Shown in pieces: positions 1-7,915 of a stretch of 48,684 nucleotides of DNA. Source of the stretch: Bacteroidales bacterium (GTDB lineage Bacteria > Bacteroidota > Bacteroidia > Bacteroidales > ML635J-15); NCBI GenBank assembly GCA_028702535.1, contig JAQVOR010000006.1, positions 1 to 48,684 of the forward strand. The letters run 5' to 3'. Each line of letters starts with the position of its first letter. Positions within the stretch are counted from its first letter, which is position 1. A program made the translations under genes and the position numbers. The notes below the pieces were generated by a model. It was given only the letters and a program-made list of their open reading frames with translations. It made no database searches and had not been told where the DNA came from.

Positions 1-768
1 ATGCCAGATCAGTTGAAGCTTTCTTATGCTCTATGGACAAGGAAAGCTGTTAAGGAACTTGTGGAAAGGGAGTTTGGAATCATATTGGCAATTAGCACTA
101 TGGGTAATTATTTGAGATCTTGGGGATTTAGCCCACAAAAGCCAAAGAAGAGAGCGTATGAACAGTGCTCAAAAAAAGTTCAATTGTGGTTAGATCAGGA
201 GTATCCGGCCATTAAGGAACGAGCAAAAAAAGAAGACGCAGTAATTCATTGGGGCGATGAAACAGGAGTTAGAAACAGTAACCAACATGGTCGCTCTTAT
301 GCTCCTAAAGGAAAGACACCTGTAAAATTAAGTATGTCAAAACGTTTCTCTGTGAATATGATTTCCACTGTAACCAACCAAGGTCTTGTTGAATTTATGA
401 TTTATTCAGGAAGTATGAATGCAGAGCGATTAATTGAATTTCTGATGCAACTCATTAAAAATAAACCAAGAAAAGTGTTTTTAATTCTAGATAATCTCAG
501 AGTTCATCATAGCAATCTTGTTAAAGAATGGGTAGAAAAAAACAAATCTAAAATTGAAATTTTTCACTTACCATCCTATTCTCCAGAGAAAAATCCTGAT
601 GAATATCTGAATTGCGATTTGAAATATGGTATGTCTATAAAGCCATCACCAAGAAATGAAGAGCAACTAAGGAATAACGTTGAGGATCATATGGTGATGC
701 TACAGTCGAATCAAGACAGAGTGAAGAAATATTTTGAACATGAAGATATTCAATATGCTGCTTCATAA
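1..768 (+). CDS. IS630-family transposase, C-terminal part (cut by window edge)
   Basis: DDE transposase that would cut and paste its own insertion sequence, normally into TA dinucleotides. The visible 255 residues carry the three catalytic acids in IS630-like contexts: Asp86 in 'GDETG', Asp164 in 'LILDNLRVHH' and Glu201 in 'SPEKNPDEYLN'. The first visible codon is ATG, but the text starting 'PDQLKLSYALWTRKAV' is normally internal in this family, where it follows the N-terminal helix-turn-helix. IS630 proteins are usually about 340 residues, so the true start probably lies before base 1. The visible part has no frameshift or stop and looks intact. It ends 53 bp before the NagB-like gene, so the element inserted directly upstream of that gene. 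Confidence 0.9.
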   Translation: MPDQLKLSYALWTRKAVKELVEREFGIILAISTMGNYLRSWGFSPQKPKKRAYEQCSKKVQLWLDQEYPAIKERAKKEDAVIHWGDETGVRNSNQHGRSYAPKGKTPVKLSMSKRFSVNMISTVTNQGLVEFMIYSGSMNAERLIEFLMQLIKNKPRKVFLILDNLRVHHSNLVKEWVEKNKSKIEIFHLPSYSPEKNPDEYLNCDLKYGMSIKPSPRNEEQLRNNVEDHMVMLQSNQDRVKKYFEHEDIQYAAS

Positions 769-800
769 AATAACGGTAAGAGACTGTCGGGTTAATATTA
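1..800 (+). mobile_element. Right part of an IS630-family insertion sequence
   Basis: The transposase is bounded on the right by the short gap 769-821, which must hold the right end of the element. Without the left end the terminal inverted repeat cannot be matched, so the boundary near 800 is a guess. Confidence 0.45.
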
Positions 801-821
801 TAAATAACACTAAGAATACAA

Positions 822-3149
822 ATGGATACTATATTTACATCTAAAGTCGAACGAGCTTTTTTTAATTTATCAAATGTCAGTGAGTTAGGAACAAAAATCC
901 CATACATAGTGGTTGATAATTTTCCAAATTTAGGGCTTATGACCTCACTTCGCTTTTTGGAATGGGTTAATGAAAATCCTGAAGGTGTTATTAGTTTGCC
1001 AACTGGTAAAACTCCAGAGTATTTTATCAAATACATACAGTTTTTTCTGCAAAATTGGAATATAGCAAAAAGCAAAGAAATTCGTTCTCAGTATGGTTTG
1101 GGAGATATGCTTAAACCAGATTTACGAGGCTTGCAATTTGTTCAAATAGATGAGTTTTATCCAATTAATCCAGAGCAGCACAATAGTTTTCACAACTATG
1201 TTATGAAGTACTATATCAATGGTTTGGGCTTAGATGTGAAAAAAGCTCAATTTATAAATGCTAATTTAATTCCTTTAGTAAAAAACAAACATTATTCAGA
1301 AGTATTTCCTGATGCAACAATAGACTTATCTTTACGATTTCGTGAACCAAATACATATCATGAAAAATTACAGCAAAAATCAATTTTTATGATTGATAAT
1401 TGGTGCTTTAATTATGAACAACAAATCAGAAATAAGGGAGGTATAGGTTTCTTTTTGGGAGGGATAGGTCCTGATGGTCATATTGCGTTTAACACTCGCG
1501 GCTCAGACCATTATTCCACTACACGCTTAACAAAAACTAATTTTGAAACTCAGGCGGTTGCTGCAGGCGATTTAGGGGGAATAGAAATTTCTAAAACTCG
1601 ACTTGTTATTACAATTGGATTAAACACAATTACTTATAATCCAGATGCAGTCTCTATTATTTTTGCTGCAGGTGAAGCTAAAGCAGATATTGTAAAAAAA
1701 GCTCTCGAAAGTAGTCCAAATACAATTTACCCAGCAACTGTCCTTCAGCGTCAAAAAAACAGTAGGTTCTATCTTACAAAGGGTGCTGCTAGTAAGTTGT
1801 CAGATAGTATTAATCAATATTATAATGATGGAGATTGGACACATGCAAAAACAGAAAAGTCAATAATAGACCTTTGTGAAAAAATTAATAAATATGCCCA
1901 TCATTTAACAATCGAAGACCTTAAAAAAGACCCTTTTACCAGTAAAATACCAAACTTAAATTTGAATACAGTTCAGTCTGTTATTGATTCGATTGAAGCC
2001 AAATTATATAAGGGAATGCAAACCGAAGACAATAAGCTTATTTATCATACTGGTCCTCATCATGATGATATTATGTTGGGAATTATGCCTTATATTAATC
2101 GTCAAATTCGTTCAGCAAAAAATGAAATACATTTTTCTGTTTTAACTTCGGGTTTTACTGCTGTTACCAATCATTTTGCAATCGAAGTGCTGAGAGAATG
2201 TCAAAGTTTTATTAGAAGAGGTAAAGTGCAGATGTTAAATTATGCTGACTTTTTTGAATGTGGATATAAGCATAAATGGAATAAAGACGTATATCATTTT
2301 CTTGGTTCTGTTGCAAGTAGAAATGAGCATGGTAAGAAAAGAGGATTGTGCCATCGAGTAATTCGCTCTATAGTTGGAATATGGGGCATAAAAGATAAGT
2401 TGCATTTAAATTTTATAATAGAAGAAATAATATTAGAATTAGAAAGTAGTTATGATGGAGCAAAAAACTCACCCAAGATTCAAGAAATGAAAGGAATGAT
2501 TCGTGAGTTTGAAGAAGAGCTTGTGTGGGCACATTTTGGTACGCCAATTAAAAATATACATCATCTACGATTGGGGTTTTATAAAGGAGATATTTTTACT
2601 GAATTACCCGAAAAAAATCGCGACATGCTTCCAGTATTAGAAGAATTTAGGAAATATAAACCGTCTATTATTAGCTTGGCTATGGATCCCGAAGGAAGCG
2701 GACCAGACACGCATTACAAAGTTTTACAAGCAATTGCTGGTGCAATAACGGAGTGGCAAAAAGAAGAAGATCTTTCGCATCTAAAAATTATTGGTTATAG
2801 AAATGTTTGGTTTAAATTTGAGCCTTCAGATGCTGATATTATTGTTCCAGTCTCATTAAATTCATTGAATGTTTTAGAAAATTCATTTTCTGAAAGTTAT
2901 ATGAGCCAAGTAAAAGCTTCGTTTCCGAGTTTTGAGTATGATGGGAAGTTTAATGAATTAACTCAAAAAATCTGGGTAAATCAACTCAAACAAATTCAAT
3001 TACTCTTAGGAAAAGATTTCTTCTATGAAAATGAACATCCTTTAATTCGTGCAACTCATGGGCTGTTGTATATTAAAGAATTATCTGTTGATGATTTTAT
3101 CTTAATGGCGAAAAGTTTAGAAAAAGCAATCGAAGAAAGTCCTTTTTGA
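822..3149 (+). CDS. Fused glucosamine-6-phosphate deaminase-like / PIG-L deacetylase-like protein
   Basis: A 775-residue, two-domain protein likely to act on amino-sugar phosphates in the cytoplasm. Residues about 30-335 are a NagB-like isomerase/deaminase fold: Asp110 in 'QIDEFYP', then 'GGIGPDGHIAFNTRGS' with Asp218 and His220. Residues about 400-690 are a PIG-L (LmbE-like) deacetylase domain with the zinc motif 'PHHDD' (about 411-415) and a later 'DPEGSGPDTH' (about 622-631). Fusions of this kind are known in Bacteroidota as glucosamine-6-phosphate deaminases. Here the residue matching the catalytic Glu148 of E. coli NagB is Thr225 (FNTRGS instead of FNEPGS), so the reaction may differ. 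The gene faces an FHS sugar transporter ending at 3334, which supports a role in amino-sugar uptake and use. It is not identical in layout to classical nagB, so no symbol is given. Confidence 0.8.
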   Translation: MDTIFTSKVERAFFNLSNVSELGTKIPYIVVDNFPNLGLMTSLRFLEWVNENPEGVISLPTGKTPEYFIKYIQFFLQNWNIAKSKEIRSQYGLGDMLKPDLRGLQFVQIDEFYPINPEQHNSFHNYVMKYYINGLGLDVKKAQFINANLIPLVKNKHYSEVFPDATIDLSLRFREPNTYHEKLQQKSIFMIDNWCFNYEQQIRNKGGIGFFLGGIGPDGHIAFNTRGSDHYSTTRLTKTNFETQAVAAGDLGGIEISKTRLVITIGLNTITYNPDAVSIIFAAGEAKADIVKKALESSPNTIYPATVLQRQKNSRFYLTKGAASKLSDSINQYYNDGDWTHAKTEKSIIDLCEKINKYAHHLTIEDLKKDPFTSKIPNLNLNTVQSVIDSIEAKLYKGMQTEDNKLIYHTGPHHDDIMLGIMPYINRQIRSAKNEIHFSVLTSGFTAVTNHFAIEVLRECQSFIRRGKVQMLNYADFFECGYKHKWNKDVYHFLGSVASRNEHGKKRGLCHRVIRSIVGIWGIKDKLHLNFIIEEIILELESSYDGAKNSPKIQEMKGMIREFEEELVWAHFGTPIKNIHHLRLGFYKGDIFTELPEKNRDMLPVLEEFRKYKPSIISLAMDPEGSGPDTHYKVLQAIAGAITEWQKEEDLSHLKIIGYRNVWFKFEPSDADIIVPVSLNSLNVLENSFSESYMSQVKASFPSFEYDGKFNELTQKIWVNQLKQIQLLLGKDFFYENEHPLIRATHGLLYIKELSVDDFILMAKSLEKAIEESPF

Positions 3150-3192
3150 TAGAATCTTACTATTTCTAAGCGTCCTGAACTCAAAAAGTATA

Positions 3193-3210
3193 TCGAACTC
3201 AGGTTAATAA
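3193..3210 (+). repeat. 18-bp dispersed repeat, copy 1
   Basis: The 18 bases starting 'tcgaactcagg' recur exactly at 36931-36948. Both copies lie just after the stop codon of a plus-strand gene, so this may be part of a dispersed or transcript-end element. The surrounding gap (3150-3333) between the convergent genes shows no other clear feature. Confidence 0.5.
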
Positions 3211-3333
3211 TACAAAAGAATTGGTTCTTAATTTTTAAATCTGAGGATTGCTGATTTGCGAATAAATCAAAAGTTCTGAATTTTATTGAGCAATAGTTTT
3301 TTATTCTTGTACAATCCTTAATACTCACGTAAT

Positions 3334-5040
3334 TTACATAGCACCATCATAATCAATTCCTTGTTTTTTAAGTAACTTATTTACATAATAAGCAAAGAAT
3401 GTAAGATATGCAAATGCTACTACTGGTAACCAATACGACATGTGTATTCCAAAGCCTTCAACATTAGAACCTGATTGTAAAAAGTCGGCTATTTTACCTT
3501 GCATTGGAGGTAAAACCGCTCCACCAAGTATCATCATAACCAAAAATGCAGAACCTTGAGTTGTATATTTGCCTAAACCTGCAAGCGATAGATTAAAAAT
3601 AGCAGACCACATTATTGAACAGAATAGTCCGCCACTCATAAATGCATAAACTGCAATTTGTCCAGTAGTAAAAATACCAATCATCATCATTATCATTCCG
3701 AGAATACCGAAAGTCATAAGAGTTTTTGCAGGTTTGTTCTTAGTGTATGTAAATGCACCTATCTGTACTAAAACAAGCACTACATAATACAGCAATGGTT
3801 TAATATCATATTGAGAAATTGCATTTACAGCCAAAACTATTCCAAATGCCACAAGTGGGACAACTATCATTAGTATTTTTGTAGGTTTAGATTTTAATTC
3901 AAATGCAGCAAGTGAGCCTGTCCACCTACCAATCATTAAACTTCCCCAATACATCGAAATAAAAGGAGCTACTTCGCTGGCTTTATATCCGCCAAAAGCG
4001 GGTTTTTGCAATAACTCACCAAAATTACTAACAATGGCAACTTCGACACCTACATAAACAAAAATAGCAAGCATTCCCAACACAAGTTGTGGATATTGCA
4101 TTGCACCCCAACCTTTAGGTTTTTTAGTTGCTCTTGATTTGATAACTAATAAGGATATTACTACCACAGCAAGTGCTCCAAACAACCATGCCATGCGATA
4201 AGTTTCAAGATGTAAAAGTGCTTCTTTTGTTAAATGTGCAGTATCTTTAGTGTATGATTGAAATACTGGTGCAAACATTAAAATCAATAAAACTGTGAGT
4301 ATTATAAGTGCATAAAAAGCTTTTTGTGATTTTTCGGTTTTTTCGGTTGATATTCCAGCAGGAACTTTTTTTGAAAAGAAAAACAATGCTGCTGCTGATA
4401 AAAACAATAAACCTACAGCCGAATATAAAATCATCACTTTATCAAGTCCAAGCGAAGCAATTTTGTCGTCAGTAATAGCGGCTGTTGAGCCAAATAAAGC
4501 AATTGCAACAATTATTGGACCTATTGCAGTACCAAATGAGTTTACGCCACCACAAAAGTTTATTCGTCCTGCACCTGTAGCAGGATTACCAAGTGCAATT
4601 GCAAACGGGTTGGCAGCAGTTTGTTGTAGGGAGAAACCTAATGCGACAATAAAAAGTCCGATAAGCATTCCTAAAAAAGTATTAATACTAACTGCATAAA
4701 TCATTACTCCTGCTCCAATGGCAGATAATAACAATCCAACAACAATAGATTTTTTATATCCCATTTTTGCTACAGGATCATTGCCTCCAAAGGCTCCATA
4801 AGCAAACAATGCTAAAGCCCCAATATAGTATGCTAAATAAAAAGCAAAATCAATTAGCTGACTTTGAAATTGGTCAAGACTAAAATAATGCTTGCAAAAA
4901 GGAATGAAAACTGAATTCCCAGCAGCAATAAATCCCCAGAAAAAAAACACAGTTACTAATATTATTAAAGCTGGGTAATTTGTTGGTTTACTTTTAACCT
5001 GAACTCCTTTTGTTGTAGCATCTGAAACAGCACCTTCCAT
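3334..5040 (-). CDS. FHS-family MFS sugar transporter (FucP/GluP/NagP-like)
   Basis: Inner-membrane sugar:proton symporter of the fucose/glucose-galactose/N-acetylglucosamine group. The 568 residues hold about 12-14 hydrophobic helices. Family signatures are 'FFFWGFIAAGNSVFIPFCKHYF' near residue 33 in the first helix and 'GFSLQQTAANPFAIALGNP' in a central early helix, followed by 'GRINFCGGVNSFGTAIGP'. The protein is longer than FucP (about 440) because of extra helices and loops in the middle. It faces the NagB-like/PIG-L gene, which suggests N-acetylglucosamine or a related amino sugar as substrate; that is inferred from context only. A minus-strand TACATTTG (5063-5070) fits a Bacteroidota -7 element 22 bp before the start codon. 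Confidence 0.85.
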   Translation of the reverse strand: MEGAVSDATTKGVQVKSKPTNYPALIILVTVFFFWGFIAAGNSVFIPFCKHYFSLDQFQSQLIDFAFYLAYYIGALALFAYGAFGGNDPVAKMGYKKSIVVGLLLSAIGAGVMIYAVSINTFLGMLIGLFIVALGFSLQQTAANPFAIALGNPATGAGRINFCGGVNSFGTAIGPIIVAIALFGSTAAITDDKIASLGLDKVMILYSAVGLLFLSAAALFFFSKKVPAGISTEKTEKSQKAFYALIILTVLLILMFAPVFQSYTKDTAHLTKEALLHLETYRMAWLFGALAVVVISLLVIKSRATKKPKGWGAMQYPQLVLGMLAIFVYVGVEVAIVSNFGELLQKPAFGGYKASEVAPFISMYWGSLMIGRWTGSLAAFELKSKPTKILMIVVPLVAFGIVLAVNAISQYDIKPLLYYVVLVLVQIGAFTYTKNKPAKTLMTFGILGMIMMMIGIFTTGQIAVYAFMSGGLFCSIMWSAIFNLSLAGLGKYTTQGSAFLVMMILGGAVLPPMQGKIADFLQSGSNVEGFGIHMSYWLPVVAFAYLTFFAYYVNKLLKKQGIDYDGAM

Positions 5041-5147
5041 AATAGTGATTTTAAAGAAAGCACAAATGTAAAAATAAAACTCAAATTATTGTACTGTTAA
5101 TAGATGATTGTGGAAATGAATTGTTTTGTTCCTCTATTCAAATGTTA

Positions 5148-5184
5148 ATTACGTTTAAATAAAGATTATAGCAACACTCGGATT
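5148..5184 (+). repeat. 37-bp direct repeat, copy 1
   Basis: This 37-base stretch, beginning 'attacgtttaaat' and ending 'cactcggatt', is repeated exactly at 5456-5492. In the second copy it spans the stop codon of the transposase relic, so copy 1 looks like a displaced piece of the same element. Confidence 0.8.
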
Positions 5185-5244
5185 GTAAAGCCGAGCGAAC
5201 GGTTTTATACTTACCGCTCGCTCGGATTTATTTGCAATCCGAGT
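5176..5244. repeat. Nested palindrome (REP-like hairpin)
   Basis: The outer arms 'actcggattg' (5176-5185) and 'caatccgagt' (5235-5244) are perfect complements. The inner arms 5191-5203 (ccgagcgaacggt) and 5213-5225 pair with one mismatch. Together they fold into a long two-part hairpin. It sits beside an IS200-like transposase relic, as REP elements do. The 12-mer 'ccgagcgaacgg' recurs at 38316-38327. Confidence 0.75.
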
Positions 5245-5262
5245 ACAGTGATAAATTTCGAC

Positions 5263-5322
5263 TTTACATTGCCGCCAAAAAATCAAATCCTATTTCTGCA
5301 AGTAAATTGCAGGCAATGTAAA
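5263..5322. repeat. Second hairpin in the RAYT-remnant region
   Basis: Arms 'tttacattgcc' (5263-5273) and 'ggcaatgtaaa' (5312-5322) are exact complements. The right side also contains a small palindrome, 'ctgcaa' (5296-5301) with 'ttgcag' (5307-5312). It lies between the nested palindrome and the transposase relic. Confidence 0.6.
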
Positions 5323-5356
5323 CGTCAGTAAAGATTTCCAAACCACTGTTAAAGGT

Positions 5357-5470
5357 ATGCTTGTAGAAAAACCTGAATATTATATGTATAGCTCTGCCAG
5401 AAATTATGCAGACTTGAATTATTTATTAGAAGTTATTATTGAGCCTCAACAGTTGATTACGTTTAAATAA
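5357..5470 (+). pseudogene. C-terminal relic of an IS200-like (REP-associated, RAYT) transposase
   Basis: An open stretch of 37 codons reads 'MLVEKPEYYMYSSARNYAD' and then 'LNYLLEVIIEPQQLITFK' before TAA. The pattern 'PEYYMYSSARNYA' followed by a leucine-rich tail is the typical C-terminus of Y1 REP-associated tyrosine transposases. The catalytic HUH motif and tyrosine are missing, and no upstream frame continues the protein, so this is a remnant. Palindromes next to it (5176-5244, 5263-5322) fit the REP elements such enzymes mobilise. Confidence 0.7.
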
Positions 5471-5509
5471 AGATTATAGCAACACTCGGATTATAGCAGC
5501 ACTCGGATT
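5456..5509 (+). repeat. 37-bp direct repeat, copy 2, with a 17-bp tandem extension
   Basis: Positions 5456-5492 repeat 5148-5184 exactly. It is followed at once by a near-copy of its last 17 bases: 'gattatagcaacactcg' then 'gattatagcagcactcg', one change. The unit contains the 'actcgga' half-site also seen in the nearby palindrome. Confidence 0.75.
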
Positions 5510-5543
5510 TGCATATAACAATTGTTTAATAGATAAATAAAAT

Positions 5544-6626
5544 TTACGAACAGTATTTTTCAAACAATCCCAAAACTCGTTTTTCCCAAACATTAACAGA
5601 ATATTTTTCTTCTACGGTTTTCTTTGCAGTATTTCCTATAGTTTTTCGTAATTCAGATGATTCTATTAATTGACATAAATAATTAAACCAAACCTCATTT
5701 TTTTCGGCCAAATAACCGTTTACTCCATTCTCAATAATTTCGGAGTTTACACCAACTGGAGACATTACAACTGAAATGCCAAGAGCCATACACTGCAAGC
5801 CTTTAAAGCCACATTTCCCTTTGCTCCACTCATCATCAGGTAAAGGCATGATGCCAATGTCGAATTCGCACAAGTCTTCTATTTCTTGCTCTTTTGTCCA
5901 GTTTACAAGTTTTACATCTAAATCTTGTGTCCAATTTTTAGAGTTAACAATTACTTTAAAATAAACTTTTTCGCCATATTTTTCTTTTATTTTTTTTAGA
6001 ACAGGAATTGCTGTGTAGTAATGTTTAAGCGTTGTAGTTGTTCCCGTCCAGCCAATGCAAATACGGTCTGAATCTATTTTATTACATTCAGGTTTATGAT
6101 AATCAGTATTTATTGTTGTAGGAATTATTTCAACATTCGGATTGTGTTGTTTCGCATAATTAGCAAGATAATGATTTCCAACTATTACTAAATCACTAAG
6201 TTTGCAAATTTTGGCAGTTTTTTGTGGCTTTTTTAACCATGCTAAATTTTGATTTCCTTCGCTGGTATCGTTTAACCAAATCGAATCATCAAAATCAAAA
6301 ATTATTGGAACGTCCAATTTTGATAAGCGTTTTTCAAAATATGTTGCACCTAACATAAATGCTTCGCGATAAATAAAAATAATATCACAGTTTTTTGCAG
6401 TTTTGATGTCCTTTAGGCGATGTGCAAAAGCCTTAATTACAATCAAAAGCTTTTTAAAATACTTTCTTTTTGAATAAAAGATCTCATCATCTTTTTCGCT
6501 AATGATATTTGAGAATATTATTTCATAGCCGTTTTTTTCGAGAATTGGAATATAATGCTCAAACCTAAACCTTTGTCCAGGAGATCTGTCTTTGCGGTGT
6601 TGAACTATTGCCAGTATTTTTTTCAT
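5544..6626 (-). CDS. GT4-type glycosyltransferase
   Basis: Probable cytoplasmic or membrane-associated glycosyltransferase of the GT-B fold, likely adding a sugar to a cell-surface glycan. The 360 residues start with the N-terminal Rossmann strand 'KKILAIVQHRKDRSPGQRFRFEHYIPIL'. The C-terminal nucleotide-sugar domain shows 'ICIGWTGTTTTLKHY', 'DIGIMPLPDDEWSKGKCGFK' and 'GISVVMSPVGVNSEIIENGVNGYLA', where the conserved Glu of the E-x7-E region lies. Its start overlaps the stop of the upstream glycosyltransferase gene by 4 bp (ATGA), so the two are co-translated. Donor and acceptor cannot be told from the sequence. Confidence 0.85.
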   Translation of the reverse strand: MKKILAIVQHRKDRSPGQRFRFEHYIPILEKNGYEIIFSNIISEKDDEIFYSKRKYFKKLLIVIKAFAHRLKDIKTAKNCDIIFIYREAFMLGATYFEKRLSKLDVPIIFDFDDSIWLNDTSEGNQNLAWLKKPQKTAKICKLSDLVIVGNHYLANYAKQHNPNVEIIPTTINTDYHKPECNKIDSDRICIGWTGTTTTLKHYYTAIPVLKKIKEKYGEKVYFKVIVNSKNWTQDLDVKLVNWTKEQEIEDLCEFDIGIMPLPDDEWSKGKCGFKGLQCMALGISVVMSPVGVNSEIIENGVNGYLAEKNEVWFNYLCQLIESSELRKTIGNTAKKTVEEKYSVNVWEKRVLGLFEKYCS

Positions 6627-7849
6627 TCACTCATTAGTTTTTTATAGACACCAAAATATAGTTTTACACCTTTATCAAGCGAAAACAATCCTACCGAAAC
6701 AGACCTTAAATGCTTCTTATCAATTTTAATTAAATTGTCTATTTGCTGACACGCATTATTTAATGATTCTGTGTCAAAAGAATCTATCATAATTCCTAAA
6801 TTATTTTCGGGTACAAATTTATCAATATCTCCGACATTTGCATTACAAATAATAGGTATTCCCATGCCTAATATTTCGGCAAGTTTAGTTGGAGACGATG
6901 CTTTTTTACTAAAAACAGGTTTAATAAAAAATATTGATATTTGGCTTAAAGAAAGTAAAAGAGGGACTTCTTTGCGGTTTGCCGAACGTATAATTAAATA
7001 TTTTGGGTTTATCTTGTGTTTTTTTGCAAGATCAAGTATTAAGTCTTGATTGTCTTTTGTGATTATAAGGAATTTTGCATTGGGTTTATGTTTTAATAAA
7101 ATTGAAAATAATTTCATCATTTCTTCGGGCATATACCATGTTCCTAAAGACCCAAGATACGATAAAACAAAATCATTTTCATTGATATTTAATTCAGTTT
7201 GTAGCTCTTGTTTTTCTGTATTGTTGATGTTTCTATAGTCAAATAAATTTGTATCGGCACAACACGGAATAACTTCGATAGGAATATCAGTAAAGCCAAA
7301 TTTATTGTGAATAATATCTTTTCCGGCATAAGTAAGACTGATTGTATAGTCTGCATTTGAAAAAAAAGCTTTTTCTTTATTTTTAAAGTATTTGTAAACT
7401 TGTTTATAAATTAGATTTGATTGAGGCCATAAATTGCCATCAACCCGCTCATCGGCATAAAATCCACGCATGTCGAAAAGAAACTTTACGCCATATTTTT
7501 GTTTAAGTTTTAATCCTGCAAAAGCTGAGATATACGACCTGCAATGCACAATGTCAAAGAGTTCGTTTTGGTATATTTTCACAGCTTTTTTGTAAATTTT
7601 TCTAATATCAATGATTGTCGAAATTACTGGGGGTTTTTTTGTGTATGTAATTGGTACCCACTCAATATTAGATTCATTTAAGATGTTTTGTATGTAATTT
7701 TTTCGCGATTCAAAAATAGCTTGCTTTTCGGCAGAGAGTATTGTAATTTTAATATCTTGTTTACTAAGCTCTTTCAAATAAGGGATTACCTGCGATTCAC
7801 CTAAGGGATCGGTCATGCCATCATACGAAATATATAGAACTTTTATCAT
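6623..7849 (-). CDS. GT4-type glycosyltransferase
   Basis: Second glycosyltransferase of the pair, GT-B fold. I start it at the ATG at 7849 ('MIKVLYISYDGMTDPLGESQ'), not at the earlier in-frame codon at 7888: the protein then begins directly with the first Rossmann strand, and a promoter-like element (7875-7905) overlaps the longer start. Motifs include 'DIVHCRSYISAFAGLKLKQKYG' and 'FLFDMRGFYADERVDG', typical of GT4 acceptor-side loops. The C-terminal half has 'VLSYLGSLGTWYMPEEM' and 'KASSPTKLAEILGMGIPIICN', the EX7E-like donor site. The gene overlaps the next by 4 bp. The substrate is unknown. Confidence 0.87.
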   Translation of the reverse strand: MIKVLYISYDGMTDPLGESQVIPYLKELSKQDIKITILSAEKQAIFESRKNYIQNILNESNIEWVPITYTKKPPVISTIIDIRKIYKKAVKIYQNELFDIVHCRSYISAFAGLKLKQKYGVKFLFDMRGFYADERVDGNLWPQSNLIYKQVYKYFKNKEKAFFSNADYTISLTYAGKDIIHNKFGFTDIPIEVIPCCADTNLFDYRNINNTEKQELQTELNINENDFVLSYLGSLGTWYMPEEMMKLFSILLKHKPNAKFLIITKDNQDLILDLAKKHKINPKYLIIRSANRKEVPLLLSLSQISIFFIKPVFSKKASSPTKLAEILGMGIPIICNANVGDIDKFVPENNLGIMIDSFDTESLNNACQQIDNLIKIDKKHLRSVSVGLFSLDKGVKLYFGVYKKLMSE

Positions 7850-7874
7850 TCGCTGTTTATTACAAATCGGAGTG

Positions 7875-7905
7875 CAAAAATATATCAATTATATCAATAT
7901 GCAAC
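7875..7905 (-). promoter_or_regulatory. Candidate promoter of the glycosyltransferase pair
   Basis: On the minus strand, GTTG (7905-7902), 19 bp, TATTTTTG (7882-7875). The second box matches the Bacteroidota -7 consensus TAnnTTTG fully; the first is 3 of 4 to TTTG. It lies 26 bp before the chosen ATG. Confidence 0.4.
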
Positions 7906-7915
7906 ATAACTGGGT

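Noticed and set aside
635..1075. Minus-strand open frame of 146 codons
   Set aside because: It overlaps both the transposase and the NagB-like gene on the other strand and shows no family pattern.
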